Shown here in pieces: positions 34,133 through 44,256 of a DNA stretch of 64,000 nucleotides. How positions within the stretch are numbered: the stretch's first letter is position 1; the number at the start of each line of letters is the position of its first letter. The position numbers and the translations under genes were made by a program. Origin of the DNA: Parachlamydiales bacterium (GTDB lineage Bacteria; Chlamydiota; Chlamydiia; Chlamydiales; SM23-39); NCBI GenBank assembly GCA_015661075.1, contig JACVQJ010000007.1, forward strand, positions 1 through 64,000, in the 5' to 3' direction. The notes below the pieces were generated by a model that was given only the letters and a program-made list of their open reading frames with translations, was not told where the DNA came from and did not search any database.

Positions 34133-37100
34133 CTAAACCACAGTATAGTACAATGATCCGATCTCTTTGAAGAGATTCCAGAGCTGGCTGTGCGGGAAAC
34201 GATGCTCGGGGCGGTTCAGAAGAACCGTTTTGTTAAAGAAGCGCTGCATTTCGTCCACTCCATTCTGCTGAAGCCAAGTGCGCAAACCGGCCAGCTCGTC
34301 TGTTGTATACCCATCCGTCATACCATCGAGAAATTTAATCTGGGCAATGAGAGAATTAAATTCAGGATTGTTTAGGAGATCATCGACACTGGACAGCATC
34401 ATTGACGCCTTACCAGTCCGTATGTCGTACCGGAAACTTGAATTTCTTTCCCGATCGTAACGATATGAATCACGGTCAACCTCGTCTAAAGGATCTTCAA
34501 CCAGAATCCTTGCTATGTCGCGATGCGTAGAAGTTAAATCAACCGTCACCGATCCCACGCGGGTGGTCCGGTCATCGAAAGGTTTTCTTTTGTGAAGCGG
34601 GTCTTTCCTCTGTAGAGGCAAATAGGGATCTGTGAAAAAGAGTTTCGGGCTAAATGCTGCATGGAGCTGCGAAAGAGGTATCGTCACTCCGTTTGTGGGG
34701 AGCCGGGGCAGATAAAAACCCACTTTGCTCTGCTGGACTTGTTGTTCCGTTTGCCGCTCCTCCTCGGTTTCCTGCTCGACCATATTGTTCAATTCAAGCT
34801 CTTCCTGCACTTCCTGTTGCTGGTCCTCAGCGGCACTCAAGGGAAGCACTCGCTTCGGCATGTGGAACCGGAGCGCCTCTACATCATTTTCTGCTAGCTC
34901 CCCAGCAACAATGCCGATCCGGCGGCATTCATCTGCCAGGAAATTTTGGAATTCTCTGAGCTGTTGGATTGGGTCAAAAATCCGCTTGACCAAATGGCGA
35001 TGTTTATTGAAATAGGCTCCAGGATTCCCCTCTTCAGAAGAAGAAGTAATGAACAGAGACTCGCACTGTTTAAACCGGTCTAAAAAGGGTCTCATCTCGT
35101 CCAGGATGCGGGAAGGAGCGATGTTTGGATCTTCCCAGAACATTTGCAGTTTGTTCAAATCAGGCGTATGAAGTAGCTCGCGGCGCGCCGCATCACGCAT
35201 CATCTGGCGCATCCGCTGCAATTCTGCGCGATAGCGATCTTCCTCATTCACCGCTTTTTCGTTCTCTTTTTTATGGACAATGAGATCATCCACTGTTTTC
35301 AAAGCGGGTGAAGCGTATTCAGAAAGGGCGACAAGAACCCGCTGCTGGGGATGGCGCGCCCTTCCTTCTTCCTGGATGAAATCTTCGATCCCCCCTTTTT
35401 CGGACGCCGTCATCAGAAAAAGTCCATCCGGCCTGAGCACCTGATCGGAACCGCGGGTTTGCGCCTGCGGGAAATAGAATCCTTTTTGTGCGAGCGCCGC
35501 CTCGGGATCCCCCACTGAACTGATGTTGCCTTCTCTGTCGTAGTAGTCGACCCGTTCTAATAAGGGATTGGCCGCCATGAGGACTTTAGCGACTTCTTGA
35601 GGAGGAATAGACCTGAAGGCGCCGTTGCCGTCAATGAGGGCGCAGAGCTTTGGGTCTCTCATCTGCCCCAGGACTGCGAGAGGATCTAAAGGATTGTAAT
35701 GGATGGGCGCTCCATGAGACCTTCCGCGCAAACGGGCAAGCATTTCTTGTTGGACTGTTTCAGCGACTGACAAATCTCTTTGAAATTGTTCATGCAGAGA
35801 GCCGAGCGAACCGGTCGTCGCCGATACGCCCGAAACGGCGCAACTCATGCCCACGCTATCTTGCGGGTTCATGGAAATGACGATGCCGCTGGATCGCAAC
35901 GATTCGAGATGGCGCCGTAAGAAAAAGCGGACGGCGGCCGGATTTTTGTTCGCATCGACTAAAAGCGCTTCCACCCGGTCCTCGAATTCATCCGGCTTCA
36001 GGTAGGCCAATTGGGTCAATGAAATGCCCGGTAGAACATCGGAAAAACGCTCCTGCGCGGCTTTTGAGTCGGCGCTCCAATCTTTCTTTGCCAGGGCAAT
36101 CCAATCACGCAGAGTCGGAAGTGCTATTTTTTGCTGGAAATAGTCTTGAATGGTGTAGTTGATCTCTTCTACAGGGTTGCCGAATTTCGCATCCCTTCTC
36201 TCTCCTTTCGAGCAAGTGATGATCTTCGCGCCATCTTTGCTGCGAGCATAATTGGAAACGCTCGAACGGTTAAGAGTCAAAGGCAAATAGGTGGTACACT
36301 GGTCTTTAAGGAAAGCCAGCGCGTCTTTTTCCAGGAAAGACCAGGCTTCGATATGAGGCAAAACCGCCTCGTTTTCGCCGATCAGGTAAGAGTAGATGAG
36401 TTGCGGCGTTGCGCTTCCTCGCGCGCGCAGGTCTGCAAGTTTCATGGCGACCCGTTCGATGCACTCCTGGCGAGTCTTTTCAGGCAGATCGCCTTGCAGG
36501 TTCTGTTCAAGCCGGAGAGACTTTTCCTCAAGAAGAAGATCGTATAGGGCGAGCGATTCGTCGATCATCCACCCGGAGAATTTCGGTCCTTCCGCCATCT
36601 GGGTCTGGATCCGCTGCACGGCGCTCAAGGGGCCGTCGAATTCATCCATCAACTGGTCTTCGCGGTTCTTGAAAAGGAGGAGGATCTTGGCCAGATACAA
36701 CCAATGCTTCATTAAAATGGGAGGGCTCTCGATCCCGCTGTCCCGATGGCCGGAGATCTGTTTACTCAATGTGAAAAATTTCTGTTCGAGGAGGACAAAC
36801 GATTTGTAATCAGTGAGAACGCATCCCTTAGTTTTGATGGTCTCCAGGAGATTGTGATAGATTCGCTCAAACAGGGAATTTCCCTCTTTGTCGTATAATG
36901 GCATCGACTGGTTGAATAGGAACGGGTAGACCTTTTTCTTGAAGGTTTGCCCGAGACGCCCTTGCAAGATCGCTAACGTCTCCTGGTAAAGATGGGGAAG
37001 AACTTTTTGGGTCACGAGGTTGGTCCCATTGGCCCTCATTAGCGCTCGCAAGACGCACAGCACCGAAGATTTCCCAGTGCCCGTGCCCGCCTGGACAATG

Positions 37101-40100
37101 CCGGCCGGCGATTTGATTAGCTGCTGCAAAAGCTCGATCTGGCTGGGATGATTGGAATTCCTGAACACAACGAAGTGAAAGGCTTCAAAGGCGAGCAGTT
37201 CCGGATATTCGTCTATCTTGTACTGTCTGCCATAACAGAGCGGGTCTAAAAGAGCGGCCGTTTGGCCCTTTTCCAAGACTATCTGGGAAAGCTCCGCTTC
37301 GCAGCGGGTAGAGAGGTGCAATCTCACTTCGAGATCGAAGAAATGAATGGCTGTCTCCTTCAATTTCTGAAGGTCGACCCCTTTGGGAAGCCGATCCTCT
37401 CTTTGTAGACTCTCGAAATCATGCTGCAACAGAGCCATTAATAGATCGGAGATCTGGGCGGCCCTTTTTTCTTTGGCAAAGATAGCGAGCTGATCGAGGG
37501 CGTCGGAGGAGCGGGAGAGGAGCTTTTGCAGAGCGTCTTTCACCTGCGCTTTCTCTTTCTCCAACTCTTGCCGCTTCGATCGCACCACTTTGAGGAGCTC
37601 GTCTCCTTTGATCAGCTCTGTTGACGCAGGATCAAAATATTTTCCGACAAGAACGTCTCGATCAAACAAAAGAGGGCGCGGATCGGAAAGGAGCGAGAGC
37701 TCTCGGGACAGAGAGTTCCGGTCAATCGACCGTTCGGGAGAAACCTCTAATTCCAATTTCCTGATTGCCGTCAGTTGCTTTCGGCGCTCTCGATCCGCCG
37801 CTTCCAAAATCTGTGGAAGCGGCGTCATCTGTCCGTTTAATCGCGTGACAGGGAGTGTGAATCTCTCGCCAATTTTCAGGAAGTAAGGCGTAATGTGTTT
37901 CTGATAATAGAGAGGATCTTCTTTTTTCAGATATTCGGCCATCCGCTCGAACGTCTCTCGATTCGTTTGAAGCGGCGCAGTAAGATTTTTCACCGCCTTC
38001 AAATATGCTTTAAAGAGCTTTCCCTCGACCGCGTTGAGCTTTTCGCACATCTCTTCATATTTTTTTTGCCCGTAAATCTTCTCATAGAGTTTTTCAGCGA
38101 TCTTCAGTCCCACCGCGGCGGCATGCCCCTCTTCTTCAAATTGAGAAAGGAAGCGAATCCACTTCAGAATTGCCTTGTCTTCTCTCTCAATGTCCAAAAG
38201 ACGCACCACTTCGAAAGCGCGTTCATCGTCGCCGAGTTTAATTGCCTGGGAGATCATCTCCTGGCTCTGTTCAATCTCTTGGCCGGGGGCGAAAAGGAAT
38301 TCATCCGTATGAGGACGGAGATCAACGATGACAGGTTTCAGCGACTCGCCCATCGCCTCGATATGGAAGAAGGGAGAAGCGAACATTGGGGGCATGGATC
38401 GGTTAAATAAAAAAGCAAAGATCATTTTAGCGGCCCAAATCCCAGAGGCAAGCCCAAAATAGGGGGGCTGCGGAGCCATGCCGGAGACAATGGCGCTCGC
38501 AGGAGGGAGGATCAATTTTTTCGGACGGGTGCGATCGGGGTTATCGAGAAGGAGCGAGAAAGCGAACCCTTTTCTCTTTGCTATGGAGGCAGAGAGGAGG
38601 ACTTTGTAGCCAGCATATTGGGGATTGGCGCAGACTAAAGAGCCCTCTTTGAGGGTGAACTGGAGGCCGTAGCGGGGCAATTCGATCTTCTCCACGAAGC
38701 CCTTCTTTCCCCAAACGAGGATATGGGCAGGATCTTCGATTTGTTCCAGTTGTTGCAGGGCAGGGTGGTTCACTTCGCTCAAGCCGACGAGCTGCATCGG
38801 TTCGGATCTTTTTCCTTCGCGCAAGTCGATAACACCGCTGATCTTCAATCCTGCGCGCGTCTTTTCAAAGGCCAGCTCGAGTTCCATCTCCCCAACGGAA
38901 TTGAAGATATAGCCTATGAGAGGATCTTTTGGATCGATGAAGAGCCGTTTCTGCAGGATCGCTGGAAGGATGTGCTCCTTTTTCCGGATTTGGAGAATCC
39001 GTTTGACGGTGTCGAAGAATCCGGGCATCCCGTTCTCACTTTTTCCCTCGCGATTCTGCAAGATCGCATCGAGGGATTCCTCATCGACATGTCCATTGGT
39101 GATATCGCCCGCCTGGAGCAACTCCGGATGCCCCGCGTTGGGGAATGACCGATAGAGGGCATAGACTCCCCCTCTCTCTTCCACACGGCACGGATTTTTC
39201 TGCAAATCTTCAAAGGTGTAGATCTTCGCTCCTCTCTCGTCCTGATACACCATCGCCAACACATCTTTCCCTATCAGGTCGGGGAAGTTCTTTCGAAAGG
39301 ACGGCTTTGCGACGAGATCGCCGGGCAGCGTCGTAGTAATCGACTCCGTCGCAAGGTCTTTCACCGTTCCCGTTTCGATGTCAACCATATAGAGGGCATT
39401 GGCGAAGCGGGGGAAATTCCCACTCCACGGGGAGTGATCCAGGAGAAGCCCTTTCCGGCGGCAGATCGCGTCGAGCACATAATTCAGGTGTTCATTGTCG
39501 AGAACATTCGGGATCTGCCTCATCAACTCCTGGTAACTCCCCTTGATCCAAAACAACTCGCGAGTATCGATAGAGGAAGTATGATGGGCCGATTCCAATA
39601 GGTGCTGCATATCGAGGATGATCCGACATAATTCGTCTTGTGAAAGCTGGGGCTTCGCGAGAAGGATTTTCAATTGGAGGGCGATCATCTCGATGCTCGC
39701 TTCGGAGGCAGGGTCTTTCTTCCTTTGTGCCGTAAGGAAAGATTGGATCTCCGGATTGCTTATATCGAAGAAAGAGCTTGTCTCATACTTGCAGCGCTCA
39801 GCCGGATCGATGTCTTTTTTGAGAACTTCATAGATCCCTTTCAGCCGCTCGCTCATTTGCATGAAGAAGAGGAGGGTCGTCATTTCCTCCGGTTTTTTCT
39901 TTGCTTTTTCTCTATATTCGACAATCTTCTCAGCCAGGAAACGGGGCATCATCACGCTGTTAGATGCATGATTCAGCGTATTCAATAGGGAGATGTCGAA
40001 GAAAATGAGTTGAATGAATGATCGGACAACCGGATGGGAGAGCATTGGAGCGTGCGCCTTCATAAAAGCGATCACTTCCATCTGGGGACGCTCTGAGCGG

Positions 40101-42586
40101 AGAAGGGAGAGGAGAGCTGTGAGTTCCTCTTTTGAAAAGTGAATCTCCATTTGATTCGCTCTAAGGAGATAATCCTCCTGTTTTTTGAGTAGCGTTTTGA
40201 TCTGCTGTTTTCTCACCTCGCCGGCGTAGGGTGATTCGCGAAGCCGCACTTCGTCAAACTCACGCAGATAACAACGCCCGAATCTGGACATTGTTTTAAA
40301 ATTAATCGGATCGCCAAACTCTGCTTCTACTCGATAACGCCATGTTGTAACCTCCTCCATGATGGTTTGTTCGTATTCGCGAAAAATGCTCTCTGGATCA
40401 TGCTGGACTGCCTCAGGTGTATTCCGGTTGGTCGGTCCGATCCAATGAGTCCCAAATGCATAGATCCTGCCCGACCAGCGCCATACCCTTGTTATATGTC
40501 TCGGCTTATTTACTCCGACCACCATTTTCATGATATGGTAAATGGCTAAAAGGGGAAGCGGCAAAGGGGCAATCCAACCGAGCATGGAAGGCAATAAACA
40601 ACCCAATTCATCCTCACGGCCCGGATGGGACGGCGTCAGATGGGTCAGAAAATCCACCTGCATCTGCAGAGAGATGAGTCCCTCAATCTTCTCCATCAAA
40701 TTTCCACTCTTCTCCATCAAATTTACAGATGTACGCAATGCTTCACGGTCGATGCCTTTCAACAAGCTGAATTTCCAATAGAAATCGCGCAATTGTTCAA
40801 TGGTGCTTACATTGGCGGGATGGATGCAGTGCCCACTCCGGTTCATATCTGAATGAGACCCGCCGGAGACCTTGCCTCCGAAATCCAAAATCTTCGCCGT
40901 GAGAATATACGTTTCGGGAGAGAAAACCCCTTGATTAATGGTATGATGCGTGAGAAAGGCGGTCATATAAGTCATCTTGATCAGCACCTCGTACATATCG
41001 ATTGGAAGTTCTTTTTCCTGCACGAAGGAGTCAACGAGGCGTTTGGAGAGGATATTGAGATTCTCCATGATCTCTTTTGCGGCAGATAGCGTGAACTGGA
41101 CCCAAGGGCTATTCGCATCCGGGGCAGCGTCATCACTATGAATATCCCCCTTCTTATAGGGAAAAAATTCTATTTCGTAAATCGCACGTACAATCTGTTG
41201 CAACGTCGATCCAGCCGCCAGGGATCTCAACCGATCGGGGATTGGCATGGCAAGGCCACTGATCGCTGGTTTTCGGACAAGAGGCGCACTCCTCCCCTCT
41301 CCTGAAGCGCTCGGCGGAGCCAGACTGGGATCTCGGGGATGGGCAATGGTTTTATTTTCAGGGATCGCAACGGCTACCGGCGCTCTCAACGCGGCCAACT
41401 TTTTGAGCGGATAGAGATCCATCGAGGCCATTTTCAGATAGGAAATCGGCGTTTGCCTGCTTGAGCATGCCGCATCGATCGCCTTTTGCACCTGCGTCAG
41501 CTCTTTGATGAGCTCGCCAATCTCGCTTTCGCTAACCACGCCTTCCAGGTGGGCCTTGGCCAGGTTTTGCGAACAAATGTTAAACATGCGCCCCAGCGTT
41601 TGGACCTCGCTCGGACTTTTCGACAGGCTAAATCGATATTCTTTGAGAAGTGTGAAGAGAGTGAAGATCTCCAGGCGAAGTTTTGTCCGACGGATGTCTC
41701 CGTCTGTCTTCCCTGCATTTTTTTCGACTCCTTTTAAAGCCATCCAGAAGGCATTAAAAACATCCCCTGTTTTTGTCTCTAAACTCGCAAGACAATCTTC
41801 TTCTTCGACAAGGCGATCTTTCAGAACATCTTCGAGCAAAGAAACATTGGTCGATCTTTTTCCGAGCGGCGAATGGGCGAACAGATCCCTGATCAATTCT
41901 TCTTGCATCTCTCCAAAATTTAGACAGGCCGGAATCTTGGCCTGTCCCGCGACAGCGACTTCTTCAATTCCCGATAGGCGGACGATCGAAGCGCCCCGTC
42001 CGATGATTTTAAGGGAAATCTTGTCGTTTTTTTTGGAAAACAGGTAAAAAAGCTCGTCCCCCGCCGCAGTGTTTGCCGCGATCAGGCTCTGCTGTCCTTC
42101 TTTGAGCTGCAAGACGTTTTTAATCCATTGATCGAGAAGTTTTTTCGGTTTAGCGAATCTTTTATTCATATTCTCTTCCGTTTCACCCCGAACGGATTCG
42201 CTTTCTTTCTGGAATGCCTCGATCGCTATATATTGTTCTTGGAGATGTTCCACGCATTGGACCACATCGGGCGAAGAAGCGCCGTCCGATTTAAAAAATC
42301 GTTGAAAATAGGAGATCATTTCCATTTGGCCCAAGACGGCGGTTTCACTGTTCCGGTCTAGGGCAGCTACAATCCCGACATAATTGGTCTTCGCAAAGGG
42401 GATCAGCCAGTTCAGGATGCGTTGCCAGATCCGGAGGATGCACAAGATCATTTTATTGTTAGATTGATCGGTTGGCTTGAGATGAGTGATGGACCTGTTT
42501 TCGGCGAGCAGGGAGCGGCCGGTGATAGGCATTTCATTTTGAAATTGCGGACAGCCTCCAACAATATTTTTTACAGTTACACTCAT
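34133..42586 (-). CDS. Giant DUF3638-like helicase-type ATPase
   Basis: The ATG at 42586 has a good ribosome-binding site (AAGGAAGAGG) and lies 8 bp after the preceding gene; the product is about 2,817 residues. The nucleotide-binding core begins near residue 1830: GIVQAGTGTGKSSVLCVLRAL (Walker A), then LPHLYQETLAILQGRLGQTFKKKVYPFLF. This matches the DUF3638 block known from giant fungal, oomycete and some intracellular bacterial proteins. Later come GVSATTGSLGSLHEQF near 2255 (a motif III-like SAT) and FIQEEGRARHPQQRV near 2410 (motif VI-like). The N-terminal 1,800 residues are helical and unassigned; a Gln/Glu-rich stretch lies near 2590. I infer an SF2-like motor; substrate and location are unknown. 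Confidence 0.75.
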   Translation of the reverse strand: MSVTVKNIVGGCPQFQNEMPITGRSLLAENRSITHLKPTDQSNNKMILCILRIWQRILNWLIPFAKTNYVGIVAALDRNSETAVLGQMEMISYFQRFFKSDGASSPDVVQCVEHLQEQYIAIEAFQKESESVRGETEENMNKRFAKPKKLLDQWIKNVLQLKEGQQSLIAANTAAGDELFYLFSKKNDKISLKIIGRGASIVRLSGIEEVAVAGQAKIPACLNFGEMQEELIRDLFAHSPLGKRSTNVSLLEDVLKDRLVEEEDCLASLETKTGDVFNAFWMALKGVEKNAGKTDGDIRRTKLRLEIFTLFTLLKEYRFSLSKSPSEVQTLGRMFNICSQNLAKAHLEGVVSESEIGELIKELTQVQKAIDAACSSRQTPISYLKMASMDLYPLKKLAALRAPVAVAIPENKTIAHPRDPSLAPPSASGEGRSAPLVRKPAISGLAMPIPDRLRSLAAGSTLQQIVRAIYEIEFFPYKKGDIHSDDAAPDANSPWVQFTLSAAKEIMENLNILSKRLVDSFVQEKELPIDMYEVLIKMTYMTAFLTHHTINQGVFSPETYILTAKILDFGGKVSGGSHSDMNRSGHCIHPANVSTIEQLRDFYWKFSLLKGIDREALRTSVNLMEKSGNLMEKIEGLISLQMQVDFLTHLTPSHPGREDELGCLLPSMLGWIAPLPLPLLAIYHIMKMVVGVNKPRHITRVWRWSGRIYAFGTHWIGPTNRNTPEAVQHDPESIFREYEQTIMEEVTTWRYRVEAEFGDPINFKTMSRFGRCYLREFDEVRLRESPYAGEVRKQQIKTLLKKQEDYLLRANQMEIHFSKEELTALLSLLRSERPQMEVIAFMKAHAPMLSHPVVRSFIQLIFFDISLLNTLNHASNSVMMPRFLAEKIVEYREKAKKKPEEMTTLLFFMQMSERLKGIYEVLKKDIDPAERCKYETSSFFDISNPEIQSFLTAQRKKDPASEASIEMIALQLKILLAKPQLSQDELCRIILDMQHLLESAHHTSSIDTRELFWIKGSYQELMRQIPNVLDNEHLNYVLDAICRRKGLLLDHSPWSGNFPRFANALYMVDIETGTVKDLATESITTTLPGDLVAKPSFRKNFPDLIGKDVLAMVYQDERGAKIYTFEDLQKNPCRVEERGGVYALYRSFPNAGHPELLQAGDITNGHVDEESLDAILQNREGKSENGMPGFFDTVKRILQIRKKEHILPAILQKRLFIDPKDPLIGYIFNSVGEMELELAFEKTRAGLKISGVIDLREGKRSEPMQLVGLSEVNHPALQQLEQIEDPAHILVWGKKGFVEKIELPRYGLQFTLKEGSLVCANPQYAGYKVLLSASIAKRKGFAFSLLLDNPDRTRPKKLILPPASAIVSGMAPQPPYFGLASGIWAAKMIFAFLFNRSMPPMFASPFFHIEAMGESLKPVIVDLRPHTDEFLFAPGQEIEQSQEMISQAIKLGDDERAFEVVRLLDIEREDKAILKWIRFLSQFEEEGHAAAVGLKIAEKLYEKIYGQKKYEEMCEKLNAVEGKLFKAYLKAVKNLTAPLQTNRETFERMAEYLKKEDPLYYQKHITPYFLKIGERFTLPVTRLNGQMTPLPQILEAADRERRKQLTAIRKLELEVSPERSIDRNSLSRELSLLSDPRPLLFDRDVLVGKYFDPASTELIKGDELLKVVRSKRQELEKEKAQVKDALQKLLSRSSDALDQLAIFAKEKRAAQISDLLMALLQHDFESLQREDRLPKGVDLQKLKETAIHFFDLEVRLHLSTRCEAELSQIVLEKGQTAALLDPLCYGRQYKIDEYPELLAFEAFHFVVFRNSNHPSQIELLQQLIKSPAGIVQAGTGTGKSSVLCVLRALMRANGTNLVTQKVLPHLYQETLAILQGRLGQTFKKKVYPFLFNQSMPLYDKEGNSLFERIYHNLLETIKTKGCVLTDYKSFVLLEQKFFTLSKQISGHRDSGIESPPILMKHWLYLAKILLLFKNREDQLMDEFDGPLSAVQRIQTQMAEGPKFSGWMIDESLALYDLLLEEKSLRLEQNLQGDLPEKTRQECIERVAMKLADLRARGSATPQLIYSYLIGENEAVLPHIEAWSFLEKDALAFLKDQCTTYLPLTLNRSSVSNYARSKDGAKIITCSKGERRDAKFGNPVEEINYTIQDYFQQKIALPTLRDWIALAKKDWSADSKAAQERFSDVLPGISLTQLAYLKPDEFEDRVEALLVDANKNPAAVRFFLRRHLESLRSSGIVISMNPQDSVGMSCAVSGVSATTGSLGSLHEQFQRDLSVAETVQQEMLARLRGRSHGAPIHYNPLDPLAVLGQMRDPKLCALIDGNGAFRSIPPQEVAKVLMAANPLLERVDYYDREGNISSVGDPEAALAQKGFYFPQAQTRGSDQVLRPDGLFLMTASEKGGIEDFIQEEGRARHPQQRVLVALSEYASPALKTVDDLIVHKKENEKAVNEEDRYRAELQRMRQMMRDAARRELLHTPDLNKLQMFWEDPNIAPSRILDEMRPFLDRFKQCESLFITSSSEEGNPGAYFNKHRHLVKRIFDPIQQLREFQNFLADECRRIGIVAGELAENDVEALRFHMPKRVLPLSAAEDQQQEVQEELELNNMVEQETEEERQTEQQVQQSKVGFYLPRLPTNGVTIPLSQLHAAFSPKLFFTDPYLPLQRKDPLHKRKPFDDRTTRVGSVTVDLTSTHRDIARILVEDPLDEVDRDSYRYDRERNSSFRYDIRTGKASMMLSSVDDLLNNPEFNSLIAQIKFLDGMTDGYTTDELAGLRTWLQQNGVDEMQRFFNKTVLLNRPEHRFPHSQLWNLFKEIGSLYYTVV

Positions 42587-42594
42587 CCTCTTCC

Positions 42595-43164
42595 TTACCA
42601 AGCCTCGGGCTTATTAGGATCTCCACCTAAAGCGTGACGTATCTCTTGTCCGGGTTGAAAACAGGGAGCACAATAATAAGGGCGGTCAGGGCGGCAGAAT
42701 ATATCGACGCCTTCCATTCCAAACCATTGATAGGCGGCGCGCTCAACCGTAGCGTATAACTTTCGCCCATCAAATGGATTAAAAACACCGTAAAACGCTG
42801 AGATCTCCAATAAAATAACTAACAAGGGAGTTGCCAAAGTCTTCAATGGATCTTGAATCAAATTTGTAACACGTTCTTTTAACGAATAACGAGAACGACT
42901 ATGATCATCATGACTACAAAAACAATACAAAGTCGCGACATCAAAAACTCTTTTTGCTATTTTAATCACATGCGCTATAACTGTCCACAATAATAATGCT
43001 ACACATTTATATCGCAAGCATTTCGGAGATTGATATGAATATATTTTATCAGAAGACATATCTAAATGATAAAAAACAGGCTCTCCGCCATCGTAGCGCT
43101 GTCCGCTATCTTGAATCCTCCACGTATTGTACGGTTGAAAATCTCTAAGTGTAACAGTCGCCAC
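42595..43164 (-). CDS. Chlamydial membrane protein of the PFDGRKLYA type
   Basis: The GTG at 43164 has a well-placed GGAG seven bases upstream, so a GTG start is likely. The 189-residue product has a central hydrophobic hairpin (YKCVALLLWTVIAHVIKIAKRVF and LKTLATPLLVILLEISAFYGV) followed by NPFDGRKLYATVERAAY, a motif I associate with a recurrent family of environmental chlamydial proteins, and a cysteine-bearing tail (IFCRPDRPYYCAPC). The N-terminal hydrophilic part plus hairpin resembles Inc-like membrane insertion. It is the first gene of a probable three-gene unit with the giant ATPase and the ABC-F protein. Function unknown. Confidence 0.6.
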   Translation of the reverse strand: MATVTLRDFQPYNTWRIQDSGQRYDGGEPVFYHLDMSSDKIYSYQSPKCLRYKCVALLLWTVIAHVIKIAKRVFDVATLYCFCSHDDHSRSRYSLKERVTNLIQDPLKTLATPLLVILLEISAFYGVFNPFDGRKLYATVERAAYQWFGMEGVDIFCRPDRPYYCAPCFQPGQEIRHALGGDPNKPEAW

Positions 43165-43204
43165 GCAAATCTCCTTATAAACAAAACTCTAATCGAACGG
43201 CAAA

Positions 43205-43234
43205 ATTGTACATAAATTACGATATTTACGCCAA
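43205..43234 (-). promoter_or_regulatory. Promoter candidate for the membrane protein / giant ATPase unit
   Basis: On the minus strand, TTGGCG (43234-43229) and TACAAT (43210-43205) are separated by 18 bp, ending 40 bp before the GTG start. The -10 box matches the consensus at five of six positions and the -35 box at four of six. It is divergent from the F-box promoter about 45 bp away. Confidence 0.45.
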
Positions 43235-43277
43235 CAACAATACTCAGCAATAGATACGCGGGCAATAGATACATTTA

Positions 43278-43307
43278 TTGACATCAATCAATCAATCGTT
43301 ATATAAT
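43278..43307 (+). promoter_or_regulatory. Consensus housekeeping promoter of the F-box gene
   Basis: TTGACA at 43278-43283 and TATAAT at 43302-43307, both perfect hexamers, are spaced by 18 bp. The ATG follows 21 bp after the -10 box, preceded by GGAG at 43320-43323. This is about as strong as a sigma-70/sigma-66 promoter can look. Confidence 0.75.
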
Positions 43308-43328
43308 TAATTAAAAAATGGAGTTGAT

Positions 43329-44249
43329 ATGTCACCATCTTGTACAGCAAATCAAGGCAGTTTAGGCAGCTTTCAAGTTCTTTGTGCAGACGTATTCGGG
43401 GAAATTTTAGAATACTTGCCACCGAAAGAGGCGCTTACATTGGCTACTCTTACTCATACAGTTGCCAATGTTGCCTATAAGGAACTTGAATACATTGCAA
43501 AAAACGAACAGCACCGCATGGGGATTGTGTTTACAGCAATCCATTTGACTCGGGACGGCCTTTCAAGGCATTTTCAAAGTTTTACCACATCCACTCTGCG
43601 GGACATCGGAAAAAATCTTTCCGAACATCCCCTTCGGTTTTACGCATACCTTGCCCCAGTTCAAATATTGCTTAGAGCAGATGTTCTTACCGCTCTGGAG
43701 ATTCCCAACGAAAATAGAAGAAATTCTCAGCTATGGTACATCATAGAAAGAGAGGTGAAAGGCATCTCAGAAAAAGAGAGACTTGATGGAAAGATAACAG
43801 AGACGGATCGTACAAATATTGCAAAGGCCTTCGCGATCACTTCTACGATGTCGGGGATACTCAAGAGCAGGATGCAATACGAAGTCTTACTCCTAGAGCT
43901 TAATTCTGACAAGGCTCTCGCAGTAGCTAATACCATTACCGATGAAAACATCAAGGACAAAGCGCTACGAGACATCTCATATAGAATAGCAGCAAGAGAT
44001 AGAAGGATTGACAAGGCCATCGGCGTCGCTGGATCAATTTCAGAAGAGTGGATGAAGATAGGGGCTCTAGATGACATCAATAGGGTGAAGGGCTACATTC
44101 TACGCGAGGACGTATTCGCAGCAGCACGAGAGTCGGATTTCACAAAGGCCTTCGCAATTGCTCAGACGATTCAGGACTGGAATACCAGGAACGTGGCTCT
44201 ACAGGGCATCGAGCAAATAAGCGGCGGCCGATTCACACACTATAGATGA
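43329..44249 (+). CDS. F-box-like protein with short helical repeats
   Basis: A 306-residue protein whose residues about 15-55 match an F-box: FQVLCADVFGEILEYLPPKEALTLATLTHTVANVAYKEL, with the usual leucine and proline spacing. After a linker, the C-terminal 150 residues hold three or four repeats of about 36 residues of the form KALAVANTITDENIKDKALRDISYRIA, KAIGVAGSISEEWMKIGALDDI and KAFAIAQTIQDWNTRNVALQGI. Such F-box plus helical-repeat proteins are numerous in amoeba-dwelling chlamydiae and are thought to recruit host proteins to SCF ubiquitin ligases. No signal peptide is present, as expected for a type III substrate. The function is inferred from domains. Confidence 0.7.
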   Translation: MSPSCTANQGSLGSFQVLCADVFGEILEYLPPKEALTLATLTHTVANVAYKELEYIAKNEQHRMGIVFTAIHLTRDGLSRHFQSFTTSTLRDIGKNLSEHPLRFYAYLAPVQILLRADVLTALEIPNENRRNSQLWYIIEREVKGISEKERLDGKITETDRTNIAKAFAITSTMSGILKSRMQYEVLLLELNSDKALAVANTITDENIKDKALRDISYRIAARDRRIDKAIGVAGSISEEWMKIGALDDINRVKGYILREDVFAAARESDFTKAFAIAQTIQDWNTRNVALQGIEQISGGRFTHYR

Positions 44250-44256
44250 TTGTTAT

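Noticed and set aside
34278-41100. Many plus-strand frames of 60-140 residues across the giant ATPase
   Set aside because: They are antisense shadows of one continuous long gene and show no protein-like conservation pattern or ribosome-binding sites.
42595-42601. TTG at 42601 as start of the giant gene
   Set aside because: The ATG five codons later has a well-placed ribosome-binding site and does not overlap the preceding gene.
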